Shown here piece after piece: positions 1 to 10,433 of a DNA stretch of 43,354 nt. A model generated the notes under the pieces. It worked only from the letters and a program-made list of their open reading frames with translations, was not told the DNA's origin and did no database searches. The position numbers and the translations under genes were made by a program. This stretch comes from Chloroflexota bacterium (GTDB lineage: Bacteria > Chloroflexota > Anaerolineae > Aggregatilineales > Phototrophicaceae). The stretch covers positions 1-43,354 of the forward strand of contig WTGO01000095.1 in the NCBI GenBank assembly GCA_011523515.1. The letters are read 5' to 3'. Numbering within the stretch: the first letter of the stretch is position 1; the number at the start of each line of letters is the position of its first letter.

Positions 1-69
1 GCGGACATTTAATCATAAACCCAGTCTACTCATATCCGCAATATTCACCACTCCCGTACAGGACGCGTC

Positions 70-99
70 TTGACAATGACGGCGGCCGTCGGTTACAAT
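70..99 (+). promoter_or_regulatory. rpoC promoter (sigma-70 type)
   Basis: A perfect -35 hexamer TTGACA lies at 70-75 and TACAAT (5 of 6 bases of TATAAT) at 94-99, with an 18-base spacer. Transcription would start near 106, leaving a leader of about 150 bases before rpoC. The leader contains a weak AAGGC/GCCTT hairpin (140-144 with 156-160) followed by a T-rich but not clean tract, so an attenuator is possible but not shown. Confidence 0.65.
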
Positions 100-256
100 C
101 CCGCGTGATGGAAAAACGCTAATGCATTATCGCTGGGAAAAGGCTCAGGGGCTGTGCCTTCTGTTAGTCTTTTGTTGCTTAAGGGTGCTAGTGGTCGCAT
201 TTCATCAGGTCATCAATCTTCATTCAACAGATTTATAGCGCATAGGAGGTTACGCC

Positions 257-3200
257 TTGGAGGCGAAAGACTTTAGCGCATTACGCATTAGTTTGGCATC
301 GCCGGAGCAGATTCGCTCCTGGTCCTACGGCGAGGTCACCAAACCCGAGACGATCAATTATCGGCGTCTGCGTCCGGAAATGGACGGGTTATTCTGCGAA
401 AGAATCTTCGGCCCTACACGGGACTGGCAATGTTACTGCGGCAAATACAAGAACATCCGCTATCGCGGGATCATCTGCGACAAATGTGGTGTTGAAGTCA
501 CCCGTTCGTCAGTGCGGCGGGAGCGGATGGGGCATATTGAATTGGCCGCGCCGGTCGCGCACGTTTGGTACACGCGGCGGGTACCGAGCTATCTGGGCCT
601 GCTGCTGGATGTGAGCCGGCGCAATTTGGATCGGGTGCTTTATTTCGCGCAATACGTCGTGACCACTGTCGATGAGGATGCCCGCAACAAGGCGATCGCC
701 CGCATCGAGAAAGAGCTGCAAGCCAAAGAAGAAGAACTCTCGGGCGCAGTCGAAGAGCAGATGACTGCATTGCGCGACAATCGCGATCAGATCGCTGAAG
801 AGTTTGATGCCAAGGCGAAAGCAATTCGCAATCATTTCGACGCCGAGTTGGCGCGGCTCAGCGACGAAGTAATGACCGAAGCGCAGTCGGCGCAGACGAG
901 TGTGGAGAGCTTGCTGGACCAAGTGGCCGGCGAGGAAATCAGGCTGGCTTCGGCTTCGGCAGCGGTTGTCGCCAAAGGCGAGACGATCACAAACGATCAT
1001 ATTTCCAAGATTCAGACCCTGGTCAATGAGCATCTGAGCGCGTTGCAGGGCGAAATCGAAGCCTTGGCGCAAGAAGAGATCGCCAAAGTCAGCAGCGATA
1101 TTGAGTCCGCGAATGTTGATGTCGATAGCTCGATGAATGAACAGGTGCAGGAGCTGGACGAAAAGCTGCTAAACCTGCGCGCCAGCGCCGACAAGCAGAT
1201 TGAGGAATTGAACCAGCTGCAGAGTTTGGTGGCCTATTCTGAAACCGCTACCAAAGTCCGCAACGAACAAAAGAAAGATTCGCCTTTCATTTCCGAAAGT
1301 AAGTATCGGGAATTGAAGAGCAAATTCGGTAACGTTTTCCAGGCCGCCATGGGCGCCGAGGCCTTCTACGAGATCCTGAGCAACATCAATATGACCAGAA
1401 TGGCCGAGATGTTGTGGGACGAAGTGCGCAACGCCAGATCCAAACAGGTCCGGCGCAAGGCAACCAAACGCCTGCGCGTCGTCGAGAGCCTGCGCAACAG
1501 CCGTACGACGGTCATGGACAAAGATGAAACGAAACAAGAAAACGAACCCCACGGCAATCGTCCCGAATGGATGATACTGACCGTCCTTCCCGTGATTCCG
1601 CCGGACCTGCGACCGATGGTACAGTTGGATGGTGGGCGTTTCGCAACCAGCGATCTGAATGACTTGTACCGACGCGTGATAAATCGCAACAATCGTCTCA
1701 AGCATTTGCTGGATTTGGGCGCGCCCGATGTCATCGTTCGCAACGAAAAGCGAATGCTGCAGGAAGCGGTCGACAGCTTGATCGACAACAGCCAGCGCGG
1801 CAAGGCGCTCAGTCGCAGGGGCCGCCGCGAGCTGAAATCGCTTAGCGATATGCTCAAGGGCAAGAAGGGCCGCTTCCGGCGCAATTTGCTGGGCAAGCGC
1901 GTCGACTACTCCGGGCGTTCTGTCATCGTCATCGGGCCCAAACTGAAGCTGCATCAATGCGGCCTGCCCAAGACGATGGCATTGGAGCTTTACCGCCCCT
2001 TTGTCATCAGCCGGCTGGTTGCCTACAACTACGCCAGCAATGTCAAGGGCGCCAAACGCATCATTGAGCGCGAACGGCCGGAAGTATGGGAAGTGCTGGA
2101 AGAAGTCATCCGCGAGCGCCCGGTTCTGCTCAACCGCGCGCCGACATTGCATCGCCTGGGTATTCAGGCCTTTGAGCCACTGCTGGTTGAAGGCAAGGCG
2201 ATTCAGATTCACCCGCTCGTTTGTTCCGCCTTCAATGCCGATTTTGACGGCGATCAAATGGCGGTGCACGTGCCCTTGAGCGAACAAGCGGTGAAGGAAG
2301 CGCGTGATCTAATGCTCAGCACGCGAAACTTGCTCAAGCCGTCCGACGGCGCGCCGATCGTGGGCCCCTCGAAGGATATGGTGCTAGGCAACTATTATCT
2401 GACGATGGATCCAACGGTGGAAATCGTCGCGCTGCGGTCACGCGCGGATGAATTCCGCACCGAGAGCGCGCTCTATGCCGGCGAGCGAAAGGTGGGCATT
2501 GCCTTCCGATCGAATGGCTTTTACTACGCGCAATTCCGGCATGTGCCGAATAGTCAACTGTATCTGGATGAGACCGCGCCTGACGAAAATGGCCGCCCGC
2601 GGGTGATCAATTCGGCGGTAGATCGCACCGTAGCGGCGCTGCTCTCCGGCGAGGTCGATTGCATGCTGGTCAACGCCTACGAAATGCGCAAATACTTGCG
2701 CGCCAATGAGCTGGAAGATCAACTGGAGATCACCAACCTGCACGAGCGGCGGGTGGTGGTCGACATGGATGAGGTCGAATACCTGTATCGGATTGGTCTG
2801 GTCAATTTGCATACGCCGATATTGCTGGGCAATGTCTACGATGAGCAAGGTCCCCAGGATGAGCCGGAAATCTGCACCGTGGGGCGCGCCATTTTCAATC
2901 GGATACTGCCGGATGAGATGCGCTTTGTGCAAGAGACCTTGGGCAAGCGCGGGCTACAGGACCTGGTAGCGCGCTGCTATCAAGTGATCGGCGGCGAACG
3001 AACAACGGAAGTAGTCGATGCGATCAAGAATTTCGGCTTCCACTACGCCACGATCTCTGGCACAACGATCGCGGTCAGCGATTTGACCATTCCCGACGAG
3101 CGCGCGGAAATCCTGCGCGAAGCCGAAGACGTGGTGACCCGCGCCGAGCGCGACTTCCGCCGCGGCTTGATGACCGAGGAAGAGCGCTACCAGATCACGA

Positions 3201-4930
3201 TTGACGAGTGGAACCGCGCCAAGGACTACTTGCAGGATCAGATCCAGGACGCGCTAGATCCCTATGGGCCGATCGCGATTATGGCGCTCTCTGGCTCGAC
3301 CAAAGGCGGTTTCGGACCGATTACGCAGCTGGCAGGGATGCGCGGCTTGATGGCCGATCCCTCCGGTCGGATTATTGACCTGCCGATACGCAGCCACTTC
3401 CGCGAAGGCTTGAACGCGCTGGAATACTTCATCTCCACTCACGGCGCGCGCAAGGGCCTGGCGGATACCGCCCTGCGTACCGCGGATGCGGGTTATTTGA
3501 CGCGCCGACTGGTTGATGTGGCGCAAGACATGATCGTCAATCGCTGGGATTGCAATACCAATCGCGGCTTGCGGATTTACCGCTCGGATGACATCGCCGG
3601 CCAGACTGTCGAAGAACGTATCGTGGGTCGCTGCGCGGCGGAAGACATTGTCGATCCGGAATCTCAAGAGCTGATTGTCGGCCGCAACGAGATGATCGAC
3701 GAAGACATTGCGGCGAGTATCCAGCAATCATCGCTTGAGGTCGTTGAGGTGCGCAGCCCGCTCACCTGTGATTTGATTCACGGTGTCTGCGCGCTGTGCT
3801 ACGGCCGCGACTTGGGTACGGGCGAAATGGTCAATATCGGCTCGGCTGTAGGCATTATCGCGGCGCAATCGATTGGCGAGCCGGGGACGCAATTAACGCT
3901 GCGGACATTCCATAGCGGCGGTACAGCAGAAGTTCGCGACATCACCAGCGGTTTGCCGCGTGTAGAAGAATTGTTTGAAGCGCGGCGCGTACCCAAGGGG
4001 CAGGCAGTAACGACGAGCATCGCCGGCGTGTTGCGCCTGACTGAGCGACCGGAAGACGGCGCCCGCATCGCAACCGTCATCGACGAGGTGCTGGACAGCG
4101 AGGATTACGATATTCCCGAGGGTTGGGAAGTCATCGCCAAGGACGGCAAGGATATCAAGAAAGGCGCAGTCGTCGCCCGCAACGACGACGAAGAAATTGT
4201 AGCGGGCCTGGCCGGCCGCGTGCATGTCGAAGAGGACAGAGTCTATATCCGCTTCCAGGACGACAACACGGAAGAGCTTGAGATACCAGCCAATGCCCGC
4301 TTGCGCAAGAATATCTTCGACGGCATGCAGGTGGCGGCCGGCGAACAGCTCACAGAAGGCTCGAAGAATCCGCACCAGATTCTGCGCGTCTTGGGCGCCA
4401 ACGCCACGCAACTGTATCTGCTCAGTGAAATCCAGGAAGTCTATCGCAGCCAGGGCGTGAACATCGCCGACAAGCACTTTGAAACGGTGATTCGCAAGAT
4501 GATGTGCAAGGTGCAGATCACCCGAAGCGGCGACAGCGAATTGCTGCCGGGCGAATTGATTGACCAACTCAAGCTGCTGGAAATCAATGAACGACTTATC
4601 GCGGAAGCGGGAGAACCCTGCTCGGGTACGCCCGTGCTTCTGGGCATCACCAAAGCGGCGTTGAGCACGGAGAGCTACTTGTCGGCCGCCAGCTTCCAGC
4701 ATACGATCAAAGTGCTGGCGGGAGCGGCGATTGAAGGCCAGGTCGACCCGCTGCACGGCTTGAAAGAGAACGTCATCATCGGCAAACTGATTCCGGCGGG
4801 TACCGGTTTCCATGCCTACCATGATCGCGAAGTGATCGCGCCGGCGGTTACCCTGGAGTCGCAGGGCGCGCTGGATCTGAACGATGCCGGCGATCAAGAC
4901 GACTTCGAGAGCATGCTCAGCGAGTTGTAA
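257..4930 (+). CDS. rpoC: DNA-directed RNA polymerase subunit beta'
   Basis: This is the beta' subunit of RNA polymerase, 1557 residues, which carries the catalytic magnesium of transcription. The TTG start at 257 is set by AGGAGG at 244-249, seven bases upstream. Visible landmarks are the N-terminal zinc finger (Cys59, 61, 74, 77), the active-site motif NADFDGD at 660-666 with its three Asp, the trigger-loop region around residue 1020, and the second zinc site near [11 protein letters not shown]. Between about residues 140 and 335 there is a long, Glu/Ala/Gln-rich, coiled-coil-like insertion that the E. coli protein lacks at this place; the conserved fold resumes at [13 protein letters not shown]. 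rpoB is usually directly upstream, but here 256 bases without a clear gene and a promoter precede rpoC; an rpoB ending before the window cannot be excluded. Confidence 0.98.
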   Translation: MEAKDFSALRISLASPEQIRSWSYGEVTKPETINYRRLRPEMDGLFCERIFGPTRDWQCYCGKYKNIRYRGIICDKCGVEVTRSSVRRERMGHIELAAPVAHVWYTRRVPSYLGLLLDVSRRNLDRVLYFAQYVVTTVDEDARNKAIARIEKELQAKEEELSGAVEEQMTALRDNRDQIAEEFDAKAKAIRNHFDAELARLSDEVMTEAQSAQTSVESLLDQVAGEEIRLASASAAVVAKGETITNDHISKIQTLVNEHLSALQGEIEALAQEEIAKVSSDIESANVDVDSSMNEQVQELDEKLLNLRASADKQIEELNQLQSLVAYSETATKVRNEQKKDSPFISESKYRELKSKFGNVFQAAMGAEAFYEILSNINMTRMAEMLWDEVRNARSKQVRRKATKRLRVVESLRNSRTTVMDKDETKQENEPHGNRPEWMILTVLPVIPPDLRPMVQLDGGRFATSDLNDLYRRVINRNNRLKHLLDLGAPDVIVRNEKRMLQEAVDSLIDNSQRGKALSRRGRRELKSLSDMLKGKKGRFRRNLLGKRVDYSGRSVIVIGPKLKLHQCGLPKTMALELYRPFVISRLVAYNYASNVKGAKRIIERERPEVWEVLEEVIRERPVLLNRAPTLHRLGIQAFEPLLVEGKAIQIHPLVCSAFNADFDGDQMAVHVPLSEQAVKEARDLMLSTRNLLKPSDGAPIVGPSKDMVLGNYYLTMDPTVEIVALRSRADEFRTESALYAGERKVGIAFRSNGFYYAQFRHVPNSQLYLDETAPDENGRPRVINSAVDRTVAALLSGEVDCMLVNAYEMRKYLRANELEDQLEITNLHERRVVVDMDEVEYLYRIGLVNLHTPILLGNVYDEQGPQDEPEICTVGRAIFNRILPDEMRFVQETLGKRGLQDLVARCYQVIGGERTTEVVDAIKNFGFHYATISGTTIAVSDLTIPDERAEILREAEDVVTRAERDFRRGLMTEEERYQITIDEWNRAKDYLQDQIQDALDPYGPIAIMALSGSTKGGFGPITQLAGMRGLMADPSGRIIDLPIRSHFREGLNALEYFISTHGARKGLADTALRTADAGYLTRRLVDVAQDMIVNRWDCNTNRGLRIYRSDDIAGQTVEERIVGRCAAEDIVDPESQELIVGRNEMIDEDIAASIQQSSLEVVEVRSPLTCDLIHGVCALCYGRDLGTGEMVNIGSAVGIIAAQSIGEPGTQLTLRTFHSGGTAEVRDITSGLPRVEELFEARRVPKGQAVTTSIAGVLRLTERPEDGARIATVIDEVLDSEDYDIPEGWEVIAKDGKDIKKGAVVARNDDEEIVAGLAGRVHVEEDRVYIRFQDDNTEELEIPANARLRKNIFDGMQVAAGEQLTEGSKNPHQILRVLGANATQLYLLSEIQEVYRSQGVNIADKHFETVIRKMMCKVQITRSGDSELLPGELIDQLKLLEINERLIAEAGEPCSGTPVLLGITKAALSTESYLSAASFQHTIKVLAGAAIEGQVDPLHGLKENVIIGKLIPAGTGFHAYHDREVIAPAVTLESQGALDLNDAGDQDDFESMLSEL

Positions 4931-4952
4931 TCGCTCAGGCGAATCACGATTC

Positions 4953-4992
4953 AAACGCGGGACTCGGTGACGGTCCCGCGTTTTACTTTACA
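4953..4992 (+). terminator. rho-independent terminator after rpoC
   Basis: The 11-bp perfect stem AAACGCGGGAC (4953-4963) pairs with GTCCCGCGTTT (4973-4983) around a 9-base loop and is followed by TTACTTTA. It starts 22 bases after the rpoC stop. Because the gene on the other strand ends at 5005, the same hairpin, with the A-rich flank read as T on the minus strand, may serve both convergent genes. Confidence 0.8.
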
Positions 4993-5004
4993 GCCGGGAG
5001 TTGC

Positions 5005-6384
5005 CTAGGGTCGGCGTTCCAAGGCGTGGTACAGCGGACGCTTGCGTTGGTTTCGGCTGCCGTCAAAGCGCGGATAGAGGATGCTGTAACCGGCCAATTC
5101 AATGCGATCGTAGACCGTTCGCTCTTCGGCGTAGCTTAGATTCCACAGGATCATGACCCCGATATCCGCGCGTGACTGACCGAGCTGGAAGGCGCGCATC
5201 GTATAGTCCATCTGGTCCAGCGCCGAATTGTAGGTCATCCAGGGATCTGGCGGTTCGCTAGGATAATCTTCCCAGGTGGCCCAGCCGAATTCAGTTACCC
5301 ACATCTGCCTGTTTCCCCCGAAGGCGGCGATGATGCTGGCGTAATCGCGCAGGGTCTGGCGGAAAAAGAATTGCGGCTGATCATCCCAGCCCTGCCCATC
5401 GACATTGTTACAGCACAGGAAGTCGGGCGGATTGCCCCAACCGTAGGGATGGACGCCGATTTTTACATCGGCGTAACGCCCCAGCCCGGCTTGGTGCATT
5501 TGGCGCAGGAAGGCGCGATCGTCGACCGAGACGCCGCTGTGGTTGCCGGTCGGCGCCAGCCCGGCGCTGATCAGCGTGATATGCGGCGAGTAGGCGCGGA
5601 TGGTGTCGTACGCCACGCGGAAAAGCTCCATGTAGCTGGCGCCGCTGATCGGCCGGCTGCCGGTCCATTCGCGCCGCAGGTTGGGCTCATTCCAGATCTC
5701 GATCGCGTCCACGTAGGGTCCGACTTTCTCCAGCAGCAGCCGCAGAAAAGCGCCCAACTGGTTGAGATCGTCCGGCGGGCCGTCTTCGTTGCGATTGCTA
5801 TGCCGGGTCCAATCCGGCGCCTTGACGATGCTGAGCATCACCTGGAAGCCGTACTTGTCGGCTTTCTGTACGTGCAGCTGAAACAAGCGGAAGTTCTGGT
5901 CAAATTGTCCGCCGTGATTCGGTTGCAGCCACTCCCAGGCTGCCTGGACTTTGACCCAATTGACCCGCAGCGACTTTATTTGCTGCAGGCGGTATTCCCA
6001 AGTGTCGACATCGTAATCATAATGCAGTTGGATGCCCATCCTGGCCGGATCGAGGCGCGTTTGGTCTACGGCAACCGGCGTGGTGTAATCGCTGGCGGGA
6101 CGGGTGACCACGGGCGTAGCGGTCGGCGGCTTGGATGTGTTTGTCGGCGGCTGGGTATATTCGGGACCGACGATCGGACCAAACTCTTGACTGCCCGTAT
6201 CCTCCGAAACCGAGCTGTCGCGGGTGGGATCAGGCGGCGGCTCTGGCTCGGCGTCCAGTTCCGGGATTGTTGGCTCGGCAACTTTGGCGGTAATCTGCAC
6301 CTCGGGCGCGATGCTCACCGAGACTTCGCTTGAACACGCGAATAGAGCGGGGCAAAGCAGCGTAAGGAAGAGCAATCTTGGCAT
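5005..6384 (-). CDS. Lipoprotein clan GH-A glycoside hydrolase (cellulase-like)
   Basis: A 459-residue secreted, membrane-anchored protein. The N-terminus has a short hydrophobic stretch ending in the lipobox LFAC (Cys17), so it should be a lipoprotein on the outer face of the membrane. Residues 35-110 are a low-complexity Pro/Thr/Glu-rich linker. From about 115 on there is a (beta/alpha)8-type hydrolase: IEIWNEPN puts the acid/base Glu at 233 and VTEFGWAT puts the nucleophile Glu at 365, as in clan GH-A families. The substrate (a beta-linked glycan) cannot be told from sequence alone, and the exact GH family is not assigned. It stands alone, convergent with rpoC. The ribosome-binding site is weak. 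Confidence 0.85.
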   Translation of the reverse strand: MPRLLFLTLLCPALFACSSEVSVSIAPEVQITAKVAEPTIPELDAEPEPPPDPTRDSSVSEDTGSQEFGPIVGPEYTQPPTNTSKPPTATPVVTRPASDYTTPVAVDQTRLDPARMGIQLHYDYDVDTWEYRLQQIKSLRVNWVKVQAAWEWLQPNHGGQFDQNFRLFQLHVQKADKYGFQVMLSIVKAPDWTRHSNRNEDGPPDDLNQLGAFLRLLLEKVGPYVDAIEIWNEPNLRREWTGSRPISGASYMELFRVAYDTIRAYSPHITLISAGLAPTGNHSGVSVDDRAFLRQMHQAGLGRYADVKIGVHPYGWGNPPDFLCCNNVDGQGWDDQPQFFFRQTLRDYASIIAAFGGNRQMWVTEFGWATWEDYPSEPPDPWMTYNSALDQMDYTMRAFQLGQSRADIGVMILWNLSYAEERTVYDRIELAGYSILYPRFDGSRNQRKRPLYHALERRP

Positions 6385-6774
6385 TTGTCAGGCCTCAGCC
6401 GAGAGCGATCCTTAGACAGGCAGTGCTGTGGATCGTGGACGAACAGCAGGCGCAAGTCAGGTATTTTTGTATCTTGCTTGGCCTAATCGGCGCGAATACA
6501 TTTGACATGCTGTCAGATGCCATTCTACAATGGGAATCTGAAGTCCGCATGAGTTACTAGCGCCGCGCTCCTGACGATTCTCATACGCCTGCATAGTGCA
6601 GCGAAGCCGTGACAGGCTGTTGACAGAAAGACCGGATGGATTTGTGAGTCGCCACATTGGCGGCTGTCCCAAACCTGCAGTCTTGTCGGGCAGGCCGCTG
6701 GACAAGAATAAGGCGCGTACGCTAATCGCAATCACATTTTCTGCGGCGACACGGGATTTCGCCGAGGACACAGC
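6385..6774. other. Intergenic region between lipoprotein hydrolase and gyrA
   Basis: This 390-base region separates two divergent genes and should hold both promoters. I found no convincing hexamer pair. TTGACA at 6502-6507 and TACAAT at 6536-6541 are 28 bases apart, and TTGACA at 6620-6625 has no good -10 box after it. Short reading frames here have no recognisable product and no ribosome-binding site. Confidence 0.5.
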
Positions 6775-9348
6775 ATGACCGATCAATCCGAGCATCAGAT
6801 CAATATTGAAAGCGAAATGCGCGAAGCTTACCTGAGCTACGCCATGAGCGTAATCGTGTCGCGGGCTTTGCCGGATGCCCGTGACGGACTGAAGCCCGTG
6901 CATCGGCGGATTCTTTACGCGATGCACGATATGGGCATTGGCGCGGGCGGCACGCATAAGAAGAGCGCTCGCATCGTTGGCGAAGTGCTAGGCAAGTATC
7001 ACCCGCACGGCGACGGCGCCGTCTACGAGACGATGGTTCGTATGGCGCAAGATTTTTCCATGCGCTATATGCTGATCGACGGACAGGGCAACTTCGGCAG
7101 CATCGACGGCGATGGCGCGGCCGCCATGCGCTACACCGAAGCGCGCACAGCAAGAATCGGCGATCAGCTGCTGGTCGATATAAACAAGGATACGGTGGAG
7201 TTCGTCGAGAACTTCGACGGCACGCTCAACGAACCGGCGGTGCTGCCGTCCATGGTGCCGAATCTACTGATTAATGGGGCGTCTGGCATTGCGGTAGGCA
7301 TGTCGACGAATATCCCGCCGCACAACCTGCGCGAAATCTGCGACGCGCTGGCGCATATGCTGGAGCATTGGGGGCGCCTGGACGAAATTGATGTTGACGA
7401 GCTGATGCAATTTGTCAAAGGGCCGGACTTCCCGACCGGCGGCGTCATCTACAAGTTGCGCGGCGAAGAAAATATGCTGCGTAAAGCGATGGCGACGGGT
7501 CGCGGCAAGATTACTTTGCGCGCCAAAGTGCATATTGAAGATATGGGGCGCGGCAAATCGCGCATAATCGTCAGCGAATTGCCCTATCAGACCAACAAGA
7601 CCACGCTGGTGGAACGCATCGCCAGCCTGGTGCGGTCCGGCAAGTTGGACGGATTGGTCGATTTGCGCGATGAATCGGACCGTCAGAATCCGGTGCGCCT
7701 GGTCATCGAATTGCAGCGCAACGCTAACGTCACCGAGGTGCTGGTGCAGCTTTTCAAGCTGACGCCGCTGCAATCCACGTTCGGCATAATCATGCTGGCC
7801 CTGGTCGACGGGCAGCCGCGTACGCTGGGTTTGAAGCAGGCGCTGCGCGTCTTTCTGGAGCATCGGCTGGATGTGGTGGTGCGCCGCAGCCAATACGATT
7901 TGGCGCGGGCGCGCGAAAGAGCGCATGTGCTCGAGGGACTGATCATCGCACTGGACAATCTGGACGAAGTCGTCAAGACCATTCGCAGGTCGCGTAATAC
8001 CGACACGGCGCGCAAAAATCTGGTGAAGAATTTCGCCGTCACCGAGATACAGGCTCAAGCGATACTGGAGATGCCCTTGCGGCGCCTGGCATCGCTGGAA
8101 ATCCGCCGCATTCGCGACGAATACAAAGAAAAGCAGCGCTTGATAAAAGCCCTGGAGTCTCTGCTGGCGAGCCCGGAAAAACAGCGCGCGCATATTGCCG
8201 ATGAACTCGAAAAAGTAAAAGAGGAATTCGGAGACAGGCGTCGCACCATTGTCGCCGAGGGCGAGGCTACCGGCGTGACGCAAGCCGACTTCTTAATGCC
8301 GGAAGAAAAGACGGTCGTCATGCTCAGCACCAAGGGCGACTTGGGGCGGACATCGATGGATTCGGCGCCGCGCGTCACAGCCGATACCAAGGCGCCGCCG
8401 CGCTTGCTTCAACACAGCACCACCGGGCAGGTACTGTTTCTGTTTACCGAAGACGGGCTCTGCGCCTCGTTGCCGGTGCAACAGATTCCGCCGGTAGCGG
8501 AGGCGTCTCTGGGCACGCGTTTCACCGAGCTGAGTACCCTGCCCAGCGGCACGAAGATAGTGTCGTTTCTCTGCTTGCCAATGGAAATGGAGCAGGGATA
8601 TGTCTGTTTTGTCACTGGCCGCGGGCTGGTTAAACGCGTGCATGTGACAGATGTGCCGGGTGTCATGTCGAAAGCCTTCAGCGTGATGAAGATCGCCAAG
8701 GGCGACCGGGTCGTGTCCGTTCTGTATAGCAGTGGCGAGCAAGATCTGGTGCTCACTAGCGCGCGCGGCTACTCGATTAGATTCAGCGAAGTCGATGTGC
8801 GTCCGACTGGATTGACATCTGGCGGCGTGCGGGGAATACGGATGGCGGTGAAGGGCGACCGGGTGGTTGCCGCAGCGCTGACGGACGATTCGCGATATTG
8901 CTGGAATATCACGGACGACGGCATCGCCAAGACTTCGCCGGTGGAGCAGTATCCGGCGCAGGGTCGCGGCGGCAGCGGCGTCTTCTCGATGCGACTACCC
9001 ATGAACAGCAAGGGGCTCGTTGCCGCCACCGTCGGCGCCTTGGAGGACCGGATTCTGGTCTATACCAATAAGCATCGCGCCAAGGCGATGGCTCTGGGCG
9101 CCGCCAAAACCCTTAAGCGCGGGCGCGCCGGCGGCAACTCGGTTATCGCGCTGCGCGACAAGGAGTCTGTGGTCGGGGTCGTTGAGTATCGTCAGCGGAT
9201 TGATATGCCGGTTGCTGACGGTCCGGCCGATGACGAACTTAGCCTGGAAGAGATCGAATTGTTGCTGAATCAGGCGGACAGCGCAGAGGACGTCGACGTC
9301 AGCGCCGCGTCGAATGGCGCCGATCCCGCTCTGAGCGATGACGATTGA
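6775..9348 (+). CDS. gyrA: DNA gyrase subunit A
   Basis: The breaking-and-rejoining subunit of a type IIA topoisomerase, 857 residues. The N-terminal core shows [18 protein letters not shown] and the catalytic Tyr120 in AAMRYTEAR. The C-terminal half (from about 510) is a six-bladed DNA-wrapping domain. It contains [11 protein letters not shown], a slightly degenerate GyrA box (usual Q-R/K-R-G-G-R/K-G), which favours gyrase over topoisomerase IV ParC. The tail is acidic (last 35 residues). In the quinolone-pocket helix the residues matching E. coli Ser83 and Asp87 are Gly81 and Glu85. The ATG follows GAGGA by eight bases. gyrB is not in this window. The last 50 bases overlap the convergent glycosyltransferase gene. 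Confidence 0.93.
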   Translation: MTDQSEHQINIESEMREAYLSYAMSVIVSRALPDARDGLKPVHRRILYAMHDMGIGAGGTHKKSARIVGEVLGKYHPHGDGAVYETMVRMAQDFSMRYMLIDGQGNFGSIDGDGAAAMRYTEARTARIGDQLLVDINKDTVEFVENFDGTLNEPAVLPSMVPNLLINGASGIAVGMSTNIPPHNLREICDALAHMLEHWGRLDEIDVDELMQFVKGPDFPTGGVIYKLRGEENMLRKAMATGRGKITLRAKVHIEDMGRGKSRIIVSELPYQTNKTTLVERIASLVRSGKLDGLVDLRDESDRQNPVRLVIELQRNANVTEVLVQLFKLTPLQSTFGIIMLALVDGQPRTLGLKQALRVFLEHRLDVVVRRSQYDLARARERAHVLEGLIIALDNLDEVVKTIRRSRNTDTARKNLVKNFAVTEIQAQAILEMPLRRLASLEIRRIRDEYKEKQRLIKALESLLASPEKQRAHIADELEKVKEEFGDRRRTIVAEGEATGVTQADFLMPEEKTVVMLSTKGDLGRTSMDSAPRVTADTKAPPRLLQHSTTGQVLFLFTEDGLCASLPVQQIPPVAEASLGTRFTELSTLPSGTKIVSFLCLPMEMEQGYVCFVTGRGLVKRVHVTDVPGVMSKAFSVMKIAKGDRVVSVLYSSGEQDLVLTSARGYSIRFSEVDVRPTGLTSGGVRGIRMAVKGDRVVAAALTDDSRYCWNITDDGIAKTSPVEQYPAQGRGGSGVFSMRLPMNSKGLVAATVGALEDRILVYTNKHRAKAMALGAAKTLKRGRAGGNSVIALRDKESVVGVVEYRQRIDMPVADGPADDELSLEEIELLLNQADSAEDVDVSAASNGADPALSDDD

Positions 9349-10420
9349 CCAGATCCTGAAGCTCAGCATCGTAGCGCGGTCCCACCACGCCCCAATCGAA
9401 AGCGGCGATTTTCGCGCGTAGCGCGCTGGTATCGTGCTCGTCGTTTGCCTCCAGGTGATAACGCAACTGCGCCGTCAGCCGGTCTCGCTGATATAGGCAG
9501 GCTGGTTTCAGCGCGTCCGGCAGCAGGTGGGGGTAGTTCAGACGGTCGGGCAGAATCGGCAGGCAGCCGCAGTATATCGCCTCGCAGATCGACATGCCGA
9601 AGAATTCTTGCCAGGCGGTACTGACCACAATGTCCGATTGCCAGAGCAGACGCGCATAATCCGCAAACGAGTCGACATAGCCCAGTTGAATCAGCTTGTC
9701 GCGCAGCAGGCTTTGCGCCGCGTCAAAGACCTGCGGCATGCTGCCGAATCGCTCGCCCGTGATCGCCAGCTTGAAGTCGTAGCCTTCGGCAGCCAGCTGG
9801 ATCATGCTGTAGACGAAAGTGGCCGGGTCTTTGTCCTCCTCCCAGCGGTGATTCCACAGAATCGTCGGCGGCTGGTCTTGGTCTTTGGCGGCGCGATGCT
9901 CGTCATAGCGTCTCAGATCAATGCCGACCGGCAATACGCTCGACTTGGCGGCGATCTCATCGATCGTTTGCAGTTCGTAGTAATCGCGGAAGTTCTTGAG
10001 CATGCGCGGCAGCTGCGTCATAAAGTCGTTGAGGTGATAGTCGCTATTGAAAAAGACGGCATCGGCGCATAGCGCGCTGATGTAGTTGATGAAGCCGTAA
10101 CGCCAGCCATGACCTTGCCGCTGGTTTTGCGGATACGACAATTGATTCTCGTGCAGATACAACGCGATAGGCGCATCGCCCAGCCGGCGGAAGGTGAGCG
10201 CGCGGAATATAGACAGGTCGATCATGCTGGAGGCGATGATGAGATCGGGCCTGGATTGCAGCAGCCGGGCGAAGGTGATGGCTGCGCCTTGCATGCGCCA
10301 TTTCCAGAATTGCGCCGGCATGGTGAGCAATTCGATGTCGTGCCGCGTGACGCGCTGATAGCCATCGGCCCAGGTCTTGTGGCTGCCGCCGTAATAGGAT
10401 TCGAGCAGAGTGATGCGCAT
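9299..10420 (-). CDS. DUF3524 glycosyltransferase, tRNA-queuosine alpha-mannosyltransferase-like
   Basis: A 373-residue GT-B-fold glycosyltransferase. The N-terminal half matches the DUF3524 family, whose animal member (QTMAN/GTDC1) adds mannose to queuosine in tRNA-Asp: [10 protein letters not shown] at 6-14, the FWKWRM segment, and [11 protein letters not shown] with HEN at 90-92. The C-terminal half has the nucleotide-sugar site: ILWNHRW near 187-193 and the E-x7-E pattern [10 protein letters not shown] (Glu272, Glu280). The function of bacterial members is not well established, so tRNA as substrate is inference. I chose ATG 10420; a longer in-frame start at 10462 would overlap relA and adds residues unlike the family. 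It follows relA/spoT by 13 bases, so the two are probably co-transcribed. Its 3' end overlaps gyrA. Confidence 0.85.
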   Translation of the reverse strand: MRITLLESYYGGSHKTWADGYQRVTRHDIELLTMPAQFWKWRMQGAAITFARLLQSRPDLIIASSMIDLSIFRALTFRRLGDAPIALYLHENQLSYPQNQRQGHGWRYGFINYISALCADAVFFNSDYHLNDFMTQLPRMLKNFRDYYELQTIDEIAAKSSVLPVGIDLRRYDEHRAAKDQDQPPTILWNHRWEEDKDPATFVYSMIQLAAEGYDFKLAITGERFGSMPQVFDAAQSLLRDKLIQLGYVDSFADYARLLWQSDIVVSTAWQEFFGMSICEAIYCGCLPILPDRLNYPHLLPDALKPACLYQRDRLTAQLRYHLEANDEHDTSALRAKIAAFDWGVVGPRYDAELQDLVNRHRSERDRRHSTRR

Positions 10421-10433
10421 CGTGCGGCACTGC

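Noticed and set aside
1..39. GCGGA/TCCGC inverted repeat at the left edge
   Set aside because: Only five bases pair around a long loop; expected by chance in GC-rich DNA.
6502..6541. TTGACA and TACAAT as a gyrA promoter
   Set aside because: The two boxes are 28 bases apart, far outside the usual 16-18.
6457..6957. Minus-strand open frame of 166 residues before gyrA
   Set aside because: It overlaps the gyrA start and has no homolog-like motif.
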